From Yersinia canariae (GTDB lineage: Bacteria > Pseudomonadota > Gammaproteobacteria > Enterobacterales > Enterobacteriaceae): DNA of 64,000 nucleotides. This document shows positions 56,008 through 64,000 of this stretch, piece by piece; position 1 is the first letter of the stretch, and every line of letters begins with the position of its first letter. The notes beneath the pieces were generated by a model, which was given only the letters and a program-made list of their open reading frames with translations, did not search any database and was not told the DNA's origin. The stretch spans positions 1,984,001 through 2,048,000 of the forward strand of contig NZ_CP043727.1 in NCBI RefSeq assembly GCF_009831415.1. Direction: 5' to 3'. Both the position numbers and the translations under genes were made by a program.

Positions 56008-57375
56008 TTAACTATTTTCCAGTAGCGGTAATATTCGGGCAATTTTATCAAATGTTTCCTGATATTCAGCCTGTTCCTGACTGTCAGCCACAATGCCGCC
56101 TCCGGCAGAACAATATATCTTACCGTTTTCAGTCAGCAGGGTGCGGATGGTAATGTTGGTGTCCATCGTGCCGCAGCAACTAATATAGCCAATGTTACCG
56201 CAATAGGCATTGCGGCGTTGCGGCTCCAATTGTTCAATTATCTCCATGGCCCGAATTTTCGGCGCTCCGGTGATAGAACCCCCGGGGAAACAAGCGCGCA
56301 ATAATGCGGTTGGCGGCGATTCCACGGGCAGCGTTGCAGTAATGGTGCTGACCAGATGATGTACGGCAGGGAATGGCTCGACGACAAATAACTCGGGTAC
56401 CCGCACACTTCCCGGCTGCGCTACCCGGCCAATATCATTGCGCAGCAGATCAACTATCATCAGGTTTTCAGCACGATCTTTAGCCGAATTGGCCAACCGC
56501 TCCGCTTGCTGACTATCCTGCTCAGGGTCATCGAGTCGCGGCAAAGTGCCTTTAATGGGGCGAGTTTGTATTTGGCGGTTTTCTAACCATAAAAAGCGTT
56601 CCGGTGAGACACTCAGGATTGCGTTTTGCGCTAAGCGAATAAAGGCGGAAAAAGGCGCGCGATTACTGCGGCTTAGTGACAGAAAAGCTTGCCATTCATC
56701 GCCCTGATATTCAGCACTGAATCTCTGGGCCAAATTAATTTGATAGCAGTCGCCGCTGTGCTGGTATTCCTGAATTTGACGGAATTTTTCGCCATATTGC
56801 TCTCGTGACATATTGGCTTGCCACTGACTAGTAAGTTTAAATGGCAAAGGGGCTTCGGGGTTTCTTTGTTGCAGCAACCACTGCAAGCGCTGTTCAGCAT
56901 CACCGTGACACACCAATGTCAGTTTTTGCAAATGATGATCGCTAATCAAAGCCCAGTCATACAGCCCGACGGCCATATCCGGCAAGGTAATATCTTGCTC
57001 AGCCAGCACGGGTAATGTTTCAACCCGGCGGCCCAAATCGTAGCCAAATAACCCCAATGCGCCGCCCAAAAACGGCAGATCAGGGTGGGGTGATATGGGG
57101 GGCGAAAATTTGTCCAATTGTTGCTGTAATAAGGAGAAAGGATCTTCACGGGAGAACTCTTGGCCTTGCGCACAGGTAATCTCCGTTTGCTCGCCCCGCG
57201 TGGTGAGGGTAATTCGTGGGTCGGCAACCAGAATATCAAAACGGTTATGGGCGTGTTCAGCAAATCCGGAATGCAGCAGCATGGCCCAAGCTTGATGAGC
57301 AAGTGGTGCAAATTGCTGGAGCAGGGCATCTGGCTGATAAGGTAAGGTTTTGAAGGTCAGGGGTTTCACACTCAT
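56008..57375 (-). CDS. pabB: Aminodeoxychorismate synthase component I, PabB
   Basis: 455 residues. The chorismate-binding core has PIKGTLPR near 275, DRAENLMIVDLLRNDIGRVA near 302-322, and FPGGSITGAPKIRAMEIIE near 368-386; the catalytic Lys is the one in PIKGT. With PabA it makes 4-amino-4-deoxychorismate for folate. Upstream 200 bp separate it from the divergent yoaH. Confidence 0.95.
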   Translation of the reverse strand: MSVKPLTFKTLPYQPDALLQQFAPLAHQAWAMLLHSGFAEHAHNRFDILVADPRITLTTRGEQTEITCAQGQEFSREDPFSLLQQQLDKFSPPISPHPDLPFLGGALGLFGYDLGRRVETLPVLAEQDITLPDMAVGLYDWALISDHHLQKLTLVCHGDAEQRLQWLLQQRNPEAPLPFKLTSQWQANMSREQYGEKFRQIQEYQHSGDCYQINLAQRFSAEYQGDEWQAFLSLSRSNRAPFSAFIRLAQNAILSVSPERFLWLENRQIQTRPIKGTLPRLDDPEQDSQQAERLANSAKDRAENLMIVDLLRNDIGRVAQPGSVRVPELFVVEPFPAVHHLVSTITATLPVESPPTALLRACFPGGSITGAPKIRAMEIIEQLEPQRRNAYCGNIGYISCCGTMDTNITIRTLLTENGKIYCSAGGGIVADSQEQAEYQETFDKIARILPLLENS

Positions 57376-57573
57376 GAGTTACTATTCTTTTCTTTCGTCC
57401 GGCCATATTAGACGGCGTAATGATATTTTCGCCACCAACAGGCGGGAAGATTAGCACAAATTACCCAGCATTTGGGGCATTCGTGAAGAGCTGTCAATTC
57501 ACCGTAGACAGCAATTCACTTTAAATAACAAGAAACAGGTATACTGAATCAATTATATGTAGGAGATAAATTA

Positions 57574-57831
57574 ATGTTAGCGGGTATGCCTTCACTTTCT
57601 CATGAGGAACAGCAAGAAGCTGTTGAACGTATTCATCAATTCATGTCGGAAGGCATGAGCAGTGGCGAGGCGATTGCCATCGTGGCCGCAGAGATTCGTG
57701 AGCGGCACGAGAATGATCCACAAGCCATGGCTATCTTTGAAGATACTGACTTTGATGAACATGATGAGTCTGATTATCGTCGCGATAATGAGCAGGATGC
57801 GGACGAAATAGAAGACCCGTACGAGGGGTAA
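57574..57831 (+). CDS. yoaH: YoaH (UPF0181) small protein
   Basis: 85 residues. The N-terminal 45 match E. coli YoaH ([20 protein letters not shown], then [18 protein letters not shown]). The remaining 35 form an extra, strongly acidic tail ([19 protein letters not shown]) absent in the 59-residue E. coli form. Ribosome-binding site TAGGAGATAA. Function unknown. Confidence 0.9.
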   Translation: MLAGMPSLSHEEQQEAVERIHQFMSEGMSSGEAIAIVAAEIRERHENDPQAMAIFEDTDFDEHDESDYRRDNEQDADEIEDPYEG

Positions 57832-57858
57832 GCCCCGGCATCGGGCTATTCCATCCCA

Positions 57859-57885
57859 ATAAACCCGCCTAAATGGCGGGTTTAT
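57859..57885. terminator. Terminator between yoaH and purT
   Basis: AAACCCGCC and GGCGGGTTT pair over a 5-nt loop, with AT-rich flanks on both sides; serves the two convergent genes. Confidence 0.75.
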
Positions 57886-57898
57886 ACATATGTGCGGA

Positions 57899-59080
57899 TT
57901 ACTGACCTGTCACGACAACCGCGCTCGCGGCTCGTTTTGCAACCTCAATCGCCGTGTCAGTGTCATCCGCGACCGCCAGCGCAACGCCCAACCGCCGTTG
58001 ACCGGCAATATCGGGCTTACCAAATAAGCGAATCTGAGTGTCACCGACCAATGCTGTTTCCAACCCATGGTAAGCAATATTGTGGCTGGTCAATTCAGGC
58101 AAAATAACCGCAGATGCGGCCGCACCATACTGACGAATTGTGCCAATCGGCAAGCCCAAAAATGCTCGGACATGCAAGGCAAATTCAGACATATTCTGCG
58201 AAATCAATGTCACCATGCCTGTATCGTGCGGCCGTGGTGAAACTTCGCTGAAAATAACCTCGTCACCGCAGACAAACAATTCCACACCAAATAACCCATA
58301 GCCGCCCAGTGCTTTTACCACTTGAGAAGCCACTTCTTTGGCGCGCGCAACTGCAATATCACTCATCGCCTGTGGCTGCCAAGATTCACGGTAATCGCCA
58401 TCTTCCTGGCGGTGACCAATAGGCGCACAGAAGTGGATCCCATCGACAGCACTGATGGTCAGCAAGGTAATTTCAAAATCAAAGCGCACCAAACCTTCGA
58501 CAATCACTTTTCCGCCGCCAGCACGGCCGCCTTGCTGTGCGTAATCCCACGCGGTTTGGAGTTGTTCTTCATTGCGAATTAGGCTCTGGCCTTTGCCCGA
58601 AGAACTCATCACCGGTTTTACAATGCACGGGTAGCCAATTTCACCGACTGCCTGGCAAAATTCGCTATGGGTCTCGGCAAAACGGTAGCTGGATGTCGGC
58701 AATTGTAGGGTTTCGGCTGCCAAACGGCGGATACCTTCGCGGTTCATGGTCAAGCGAGTCGCTTCTGCGCAGGGCACAACTTTTTGGCCCATATTTTCTA
58801 ACTCAACCAGCATATCAGTGGCGATAGCTTCAATTTCCGGCACGATATAATGTGGTTTTTCCTGTTCGACTAACTGTTTGAGCGCGGTGCCATCCAGCAT
58901 GTTAATGACATGACTACGATGAGCAACATGCATCGCGGGTGCATCGGCGTAGCGATCAACAGCAATCACCTCCAACCCCAGTCTTTGGCATTCAATCGCC
59001 ACTTCTTTGCCCAGCTCTCCAGAGCCAAGCAACATGACACGGGTGGCATTTGGGCGCAGAGCGGTTCCAATAGTCAGCAT
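57899..59080 (-). CDS. purT: Formate-dependent phosphoribosylglycinamide formyltransferase PurT
   Basis: 393 residues, the size of E. coli PurT (392). ATP-grasp features: N-terminal [15 protein letters not shown], the P-loop-like [16 protein letters not shown] near 165, and metal-binding [25 protein letters not shown] near 262-286. It adds formyl to GAR using formate and ATP in purine synthesis. A PurR box lies upstream. Confidence 0.95.
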   Translation of the reverse strand: MLTIGTALRPNATRVMLLGSGELGKEVAIECQRLGLEVIAVDRYADAPAMHVAHRSHVINMLDGTALKQLVEQEKPHYIVPEIEAIATDMLVELENMGQKVVPCAEATRLTMNREGIRRLAAETLQLPTSSYRFAETHSEFCQAVGEIGYPCIVKPVMSSSGKGQSLIRNEEQLQTAWDYAQQGGRAGGGKVIVEGLVRFDFEITLLTISAVDGIHFCAPIGHRQEDGDYRESWQPQAMSDIAVARAKEVASQVVKALGGYGLFGVELFVCGDEVIFSEVSPRPHDTGMVTLISQNMSEFALHVRAFLGLPIGTIRQYGAAASAVILPELTSHNIAYHGLETALVGDTQIRLFGKPDIAGQRRLGVALAVADDTDTAIEVAKRAASAVVVTGQ

Positions 59081-59166
59081 AGTTAGGTACCTACATCAGT
59101 GGGAAAGTGACACAGTCATTTGACGCGAGATGAATTTTACGGGCATGAGTATACGGCAAAATGGCG

Positions 59167-59182
59167 ACGAAAACGATTGCGT
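59167..59182. promoter_or_regulatory. PurR box of purT
   Basis: ACGAAAACGATTGCGT agrees with the PurR consensus ACGCAAACGTTTGCGT at 14 of 16 positions. It sits 87 bp upstream of the purT start, so purines should repress the gene. Confidence 0.8.
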
Positions 59183-59333
59183 ATCGACACCTCAGCCGAG
59201 AATTACGCCATTTTCTCAGTATTGATGCGGTATAGTTCCGGCAATGGCCCTATCTCTGGTATTATCGCGCCAAAATCTTGCGCTCGCCTTCAGGCCATCG
59301 CTGCCATTCCATCCAGTTATAAGAGTTACTGCC

Positions 59334-60716
59334 GTGAGCACAACTTCCTTTTCTTCCCTGACACTGCCAGCTGAGCAGTTGTCCAATCTTAATGAACTTG
59401 GCTATACCGAGATGACACCGGTACAGGCCGCAGCACTGCCGGCAATCCTCAATGGGCAGGATGTTCGGGCAAAAGCCAAAACCGGCAGTGGTAAAACTGC
59501 GGCATTCGGCATTGGTTTGCTGGACAAAATTGCTGTGGGTGAGTTTGTTACCCAAGCCTTGGTGCTGTGTCCAACCCGAGAACTGGCTGATCAGGTAAGC
59601 AAAGAGTTGCGCCGATTAGCTCGTTTTACTCAAAACATTAAAATCCTGACTTTATGCGGCGGCCAACCAATGGGCCATCAGCTGGACTCTCTGGTGCATG
59701 CGCCCCATATTGTTGTCGGCACGCCGGGCCGTATTCAGGAGCATTTACGTAAGAAAACGTTGGTGCTGGACTATCTCAAAATTCTGGTGTTGGACGAAGC
59801 CGATCGCATGTTGGATATGGGCTTTACCGATGCTATTGATGATGTGATTTCATATACCCCACCGCAACGCCAAACATTGCTGTTCTCGGCCACTTATCCG
59901 GCCGGTATTGAGCAAATCAGTGCGCGGGTTCAGCGCCAGCCCATCAATGTTGAAGTTGATGATGGTGACGAAGCCCCCGCTATTGAACAAGTCTTTTTCG
60001 AAACCACCCGCGAAAAACGGTTACCGCTGTTAATCTCGGTTCTCAGTCACTATCAACCCGCATCTTGTGTGGTGTTTTGTAACACCAAAAAAGATTGTCA
60101 GAGTGTCTATGAAGCACTGGAATCCCGTGGCATTAGCGTGTTGGCCTTGCACGGGGATTTAGAGCAACGCGACCGTGATCAGGTTCTGGTGCGTTTTGCC
60201 AATCGCAGTTGCCGGGTATTAGTCGCGACGGATGTTGCCGCCCGTGGTTTGGATATTAAAGACTTGGAACTGGTGGTCAATTTCGAATTGGCGTTTGATC
60301 CTGAAGTTCATGTGCACCGCATTGGCCGTACCGGGCGGGCGGGGATGAGCGGTCTGGCCGTGAGCCTGTGCACGCCGCAGGAAATGACCCGCGCGCACGC
60401 CATTGAAGATTATCTGCAAATGAAATTGAAATGGACACCCACTGAGCAGGTGAGCCGCAGCGCCAACACACTGTTAGAACCCGAAATGGTGACGTTGTGC
60501 ATTGACGGTGGGCGCAAAGCTAAAATCCGCCCCGGCGATATTCTGGGTGCTTTAACCGGTGATGCCGGCCTGACTGCCGCGGATGTGGGTAAAATCGATA
60601 TGTTCCCGGTCCATGCTTATGTCGCTATTCGCAAAGCGAGTGCTAAACGCGCACTGCAACAGTTACAGCAAGGCAAGATCAAAGGCAAAAACTGTAAAGC
60701 CCGTTTACTAAAATAA
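59334..60716 (+). CDS. dbpA: ATP-dependent RNA helicase DbpA
   Basis: 460 residues from GTG at 59334; upstream ATG 59244 would add 30 residues not found in E. coli DbpA (457). DEAD-box motifs: Q-motif (GYTEMTPVQ), AKTGSGKT, PTRELADQ, GTPGR, DEAD, SAT, RGLD and HRIGRTGRAG. The C-terminal DbpA domain (CIDGGRKAKIRPGDILGALTG) binds hairpin 92 of 23S rRNA. It unwinds rRNA during 50S assembly. Confidence 0.95.
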   Translation: MSTTSFSSLTLPAEQLSNLNELGYTEMTPVQAAALPAILNGQDVRAKAKTGSGKTAAFGIGLLDKIAVGEFVTQALVLCPTRELADQVSKELRRLARFTQNIKILTLCGGQPMGHQLDSLVHAPHIVVGTPGRIQEHLRKKTLVLDYLKILVLDEADRMLDMGFTDAIDDVISYTPPQRQTLLFSATYPAGIEQISARVQRQPINVEVDDGDEAPAIEQVFFETTREKRLPLLISVLSHYQPASCVVFCNTKKDCQSVYEALESRGISVLALHGDLEQRDRDQVLVRFANRSCRVLVATDVAARGLDIKDLELVVNFELAFDPEVHVHRIGRTGRAGMSGLAVSLCTPQEMTRAHAIEDYLQMKLKWTPTEQVSRSANTLLEPEMVTLCIDGGRKAKIRPGDILGALTGDAGLTAADVGKIDMFPVHAYVAIRKASAKRALQQLQQGKIKGKNCKARLLK

Positions 60717-60764
60717 TCACAGTGGAAGGCGATGACAGTTGCATCGCCCCAATACATCACACTA

Positions 60765-60784
60765 TACTGTGTTTATGTACAGTT
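60765..60784 (+). promoter_or_regulatory. LexA box of yebG
   Basis: TACTGT-GTTTATGT-ACAGTT, a good LexA palindrome 27 bp before the yebG start. Confidence 0.92.
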
Positions 60785-60811
60785 ATCTGTAAGTGAAGAG
60801 GACGCGTATCA

Positions 60812-61132
60812 ATGGCCGTTGAAATAAAATTCGTCGTGGTAAGACAGGGTGAGGAAAAAATGACTTTCACAACCAAAAAAGAAGCCGATGCCTACGATAA
60901 AATGCTGGATTTGGCTGACAATTTGTCTGAGTGGTTGTCACAGTCACCTTTAACACTTGAAGAAGAGCAACGCGAGGCCTTGAGCTTCTTCCTTGCAGAG
61001 AACAAAGACGCATTAGGGCAAATTCTGCGTGGCGCTAACCCGACGGCATCCGCCGATGGGCAGCCAAAAGCGAAAGTAGAAAAAATTGCGCCAGAGAAAA
61101 AAGCCAAACCTGAAGAAAATCAAGCCGCTTAA
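60812..61132 (+). CDS. yebG: SOS-induced protein YebG
   Basis: 106 residues. The first 75 match E. coli YebG (MAVEIKFVVVRQGEEKMTFT, KKEADAYDKMLDLADNL); the tail is Lys/Pro/Glu/Ala-rich and longer. It is a cytoplasmic protein made in the SOS response. The LexA box 27 bp upstream confirms regulation. It probably forms an operon with yqfB 39 bp downstream. Confidence 0.95.
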   Translation: MAVEIKFVVVRQGEEKMTFTTKKEADAYDKMLDLADNLSEWLSQSPLTLEEEQREALSFFLAENKDALGQILRGANPTASADGQPKAKVEKIAPEKKAKPEENQAA

Positions 61133-61171
61133 TCTGTCCGGTTTCGGCAGAAAGTGAAAAAAGGATCTAAA

Positions 61172-61480
61172 ATGAATCGTGAAATCACCTTCTTTCGCCG
61201 TTTTGAGGCGGATATTCTGGCTGATCGTAAAACGATAACCATCCGGGATAGCAGTGAATCCGATTTTCGCCCAGAAGAAATCCTGCGCGTATGTCGTTAT
61301 GAAGACGGCGTATTTTTCTGCCACATTTTGGTCAAATCTGTCACTCCGATCACATTGGATGCACTGACGGAACGCCATGCGGAGCAAGAAAATATGTCGT
61401 TGGATGAACTGAAAAAAGTGATTAAGGATATCTATCCGGGGCTGGAACAGTTCTACGTGATTGAATTTACTCGGTGTTAA
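61172..61480 (+). CDS. yqfB: N4-acetylcytidine amidohydrolase YqfB (ASCH fold)
   Basis: 102 residues from the ATG at 61172 with AAGGAT upstream; E. coli YqfB is 103. ASCH motifs: the start [22 protein letters not shown] with the catalytic Lys-Thr region, and [22 protein letters not shown]. It removes acetyl from N4-acetylcytidine in salvage. In E. coli yqfB sits elsewhere, so linkage to yebG is a local rearrangement. Confidence 0.92.
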   Translation: MNREITFFRRFEADILADRKTITIRDSSESDFRPEEILRVCRYEDGVFFCHILVKSVTPITLDALTERHAEQENMSLDELKKVIKDIYPGLEQFYVIEFTRC

Positions 61481-61584
61481 TTAAATAGCGTGAATACTTT
61501 AACACTTTAGCGCTATTCACTCTGTAACCTACCTTTCAATCATTGTTCCAGCCTAAGATAGAAATAATAATATCTGGAGGAATA

Positions 61585-61941
61585 ATGAGAAAGATAGGAT
61601 TCGCCTTGATAGTCTTCACCGCATTGGCTGGTGTCATCAGTAGCGTACAGGCTCAGGAACCGCGGGTAGCAAAAGTCCCGACTTGTACCGGGCTAAATCA
61701 GTCTCAAGTAGCGACTCAAGTTAAACGGGATTTTCTACAAAACCGTATAACGCGTTGGGAAGCAGATAAGAAATTGTTGGGCACGGACAGTCCGGTGGTG
61801 TGGATTAGCGCAGTAGATATTACAGGCAAAGATGATATCTGGCAGGTTCCTTTGACTGCTCGTGGCGGAAAAGGCGATAAAACTTACCAGGTTGTACTCG
61901 ACTGTAAAGCCGGCACTATTACCTATACTTTGCGCACCTGA
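61585..61941 (+). CDS. yebF: Secreted protein YebF
   Basis: 118 residues from the ATG at 61585 with GGAGG upstream; same length as E. coli YebF. A signal peptide ends at VQA-QE (about 23). The mature part keeps VPTCTGLNQSQVATQVKRDF, the WEADKKLLG segment and VVLDCKAGTITY; two Cys form the disulfide. E. coli YebF crosses the outer membrane into the medium and resembles the colicin M immunity fold. Confidence 0.93.
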   Translation: MRKIGFALIVFTALAGVISSVQAQEPRVAKVPTCTGLNQSQVATQVKRDFLQNRITRWEADKKLLGTDSPVVWISAVDITGKDDIWQVPLTARGGKGDKTYQVVLDCKAGTITYTLRT

Positions 61942-61974
61942 CGCCGTACCGCTGGAATTAAATTAATCATCCCT

Positions 61975-62011
61975 AAACAGGTGCGGGTGCTAACATTACC
62001 TGCCCCTGTTT
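61975..62011 (+). terminator. Terminator of yebF
   Basis: AAACAGG and CCTGTTT enclose an inner stem (GGT/ACC); the 3' side runs into TTTATC. Confidence 0.7.
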
Positions 62012-62133
62012 ATCATCTTGTTTATCATTGGATTAGCCCCCTTAGACTAAACTAAAGGCATGTGCTACTGCTTGGCATCAACAAGTAATCGTGTCACTCT
62101 CGCGGTAACGAACACAGATGGATACTTCAACTA

Positions 62134-64000
62134 ATGACCATACCTCCAAAGGCTGATAAACGCCCTTATCCGATGGCGATGCACGGCGACGTCCGTACAG
62201 ATGATTATTACTGGCTACGTGATGATGAGCGCACTGACGCTGATGTTCTGAGCTACCTGCAAGCTGAAAATGATTTCACCGAGGCGGTTTTGAAACCGCA
62301 ACAACCCCTACGTGAAACGCTGTATCAGGAAATGGTTTCCCGCATTCCGCCGCAAGAAGAATCTGTCCCCTATACCCGTAATGGCTACCGTTATCAAACG
62401 CGTTTTGAACCGGGCAATGAGTATGCCATTTACGTGCGTCAGCCCGTTTGGGCTGATAGCAGTTGGGAAACATTACTGGATGGAAATCAACGCGCTGCGG
62501 ACAGTGAGTTTTACACGTTGGGGGGCTTGGATGTTAGCCCAGATAATCAGCTGTTAGCGGTTGCTGAGGATTTCTTATCACGACGCCAATATGATATCCG
62601 CGTCAAGCATTTACACAGTGATACTTGGCAGCAGGAAGTGATCAGTAATACGTCGGGTAGCTTTGAGTGGGCTAATGATTCAAAAACGCTGTATTACGTG
62701 CGTAAACATGAAAAAACGTTATTGCCTTATCAGGTCTATCGCCACGTAGTGGGAACTGACCCCGCATCAGACCAACTGATTTATCAGGAAACTGACGACA
62801 CTTTCTATGTCGGCTTGGAAAAAACCACGTCTGAGCGTTTTATTGTTATCCATTTGAGCAGCACCACAACATCTGAAATTTTACTGTTGGATGCCGATCA
62901 ACTCGAACCGGTCCCATTGATGTTTGCGCCACGCCGCAAAGACCATGAATACGGTTTGGATCACTATAAACAGCATTTTTACTTGCGCTCAAATAAAGAT
63001 GGCAAAAATTTCGGCCTGTACAAAATAGCCGAAGCAGGTAAAGCGCAAACTGATTTCGCTGATGAATCTCAGTGGGTATCATTAATTGCGCCGAGAACGG
63101 ATGTGATGTTGGAAGGTTTCAGCTTATTCCGCGATTGGCTGGTGGTGGAAGAACGGAGTGAAGGGCTGACGCATTTGCGGCAAATTCACTGGGCCACTCG
63201 CGAAGAAAAATCGATTACTTTTGATGACCCTACCTATGTCACCTGGCTGGCGTATAACCCTGAGCCGGAAACTGAACTGTTGCGCTATGGCTATTCTTCC
63301 ATGACCACACCAAGTTCCATGTATGAACTTAATATGGATACCGGAGCCCGTCAGTTGCTCAAGCAGCAGGAAGTGAAGAATTTCACGCCAGAAAAGTATC
63401 GCAGTGAGCGGATTTGGGTTACAGCATCGGATGGAGTCAAAGTACCGGTTTCATTGGTTTATCACCGTGAGCACTTTGTCTCAGGAGGTAACCCGCTGTT
63501 GGTCTACGGCTACGGTTCTTATGGCAGCAGCATGGATCCGGCATTCAGTGGTAGCCGCTTAAGCCTGTTGGACCGTGGTTTTGTCTTTGCACTGGCGCAC
63601 ATTCGCGGCGGGGGAGAATTAGGGCAGCAATGGTATGAAGATGGCAAGTTGCTCAATAAATTAAATACATTCAATGATTTTATCGATGTTACTAAAACAT
63701 TAGTCGCCAGGGGCTATGGTGATGCTAATCGTGTTTTTGCTATGGGCGGGAGCGCAGGCGGCTTATTAGTCGGCGCAGTTATTAATCAGGCCCCTGAATT
63801 ATACAAAGGCGTTGTGGCGCAGGTGCCATTTGTTGATGTGGTCACCACAATGCTGGATGAATCCATCCCTCTAACGACTGGTGAGTATGATGAATGGGGT
63901 AATCCGAACGATAAAGCCTATTACGATTACATCAAGCAATACAGCCCATACGATCAAGTCAAAGCGCAAGATTACCCGCACATGCTGGTGACCACCGGGT
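62134..64000 (+). CDS. ptrB: Oligopeptidase B, PtrB (truncated by the window end)
   Basis: The first 622 residues of a protein that should be about 686 long; it runs off the right edge. The N-terminal beta-propeller begins [30 protein letters not shown], and the hydrolase domain has GYGSYG near 460, then [17 protein letters not shown] and [10 protein letters not shown] with the nucleophile Ser near 540. Asp and His of the triad lie beyond or at the edge. It cleaves small peptides after Arg or Lys in the cytoplasm. The start ATG at 62134 is the first in this frame. Confidence 0.94.
   Translation, partial: MTIPPKADKRPYPMAMHGDVRTDDYYWLRDDERTDADVLSYLQAENDFTEAVLKPQQPLRETLYQEMVSRIPPQEESVPYTRNGYRYQTRFEPGNEYAIYVRQPVWADSSWETLLDGNQRAADSEFYTLGGLDVSPDNQLLAVAEDFLSRRQYDIRVKHLHSDTWQQEVISNTSGSFEWANDSKTLYYVRKHEKTLLPYQVYRHVVGTDPASDQLIYQETDDTFYVGLEKTTSERFIVIHLSSTTTSEILLLDADQLEPVPLMFAPRRKDHEYGLDHYKQHFYLRSNKDGKNFGLYKIAEAGKAQTDFADESQWVSLIAPRTDVMLEGFSLFRDWLVVEERSEGLTHLRQIHWATREEKSITFDDPTYVTWLAYNPEPETELLRYGYSSMTTPSSMYELNMDTGARQLLKQQEVKNFTPEKYRSERIWVTASDGVKVPVSLVYHREHFVSGGNPLLVYGYGSYGSSMDPAFSGSRLSLLDRGFVFALAHIRGGGELGQQWYEDGKLLNKLNTFNDFIDVTKTLVARGYGDANRVFAMGGSAGGLLVGAVINQAPELYKGVVAQVPFVDVVTTMLDESIPLTTGEYDEWGNPNDKAYYDYIKQYSPYDQVKAQDYPHMLVTTG

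Noticed and set aside
59244..59333. 30-residue N-terminal extension of DbpA
   Set aside because: Absent from known DbpA; GTG at 59334 gives the expected length.

Overview
The window is a stretch of enterobacterial chromosome, almost certainly from Yersinia and most likely the Y. enterocolitica species group. Three things point there: core gene order shared with E. coli (rlmA, mntP, yobD, manZYX, yoaE, sdaA, nudL, pabB, yoaH, purT, dbpA, yebG, yebF, ptrB), an FcuA-like ferrichrome receptor, and a gene for a Yst-family heat-stable enterotoxin. I cannot fix the species from sequence alone.

Left end (1-2.6 kb) is accessory DNA: a resolvase fragment broken by an in-frame stop, an exported alpha/beta hydrolase, a lipoprotein and an orphan LexA box. 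It ends at a 165-bp displaced 3' end of icd that keeps its own terminator. This is the scar left when a phage-like element integrates into icd, so this is one end of an integrated element whose body lies left of the window. From 2.9 to 5.2 kb there is a GT2-like glycosyltransferase and a WaaL-type O-antigen ligase; from 5.6 to 9.4 kb a sucrose module (cscB-cscA, convergent cscR, two identical LacI-type palindromes, no fructokinase).

The middle (9.5-34.6 kb) is a mosaic: aer with a sigma-28 promoter, an SOS-controlled umuDC whose UmuD starts at the self-cleavage point, metY-like, qorB/qorR, an EamA exporter with an AraC regulator, a run of small periplasmic proteins (DUF1311, HdeB, a proline-rich protein), a PAS-GGDEF cyclase, a RIO kinase, an ABC exporter, an antiporter, several very small membrane proteins, and the yobH/mgrB/yebO group with a probable PhoP box at mgrB.

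From 34.8 to 64 kb lie pagP, yobF-cspC, a YfiH-family protein, a second FtsI-like transpeptidase, rlmA, a multi-PAS diguanylate cyclase, fcuA, mntP behind a yybP-ykoY manganese riboswitch, yobD, the mannose PTS manXYZ, yoaE, the yst enterotoxin gene in AT-rich DNA, sdaA, nudL-pabB, yoaH, purT with a PurR box, dbpA, SOS-regulated yebG, yqfB, yebF and the truncated ptrB.

The most notable items are the divergent Yst toxin between yoaE and sdaA, the icd integration scar, the natural UmuD'-like gene, the FtsI paralogue with SSD instead of SSN, and the unannotated small membrane proteins.
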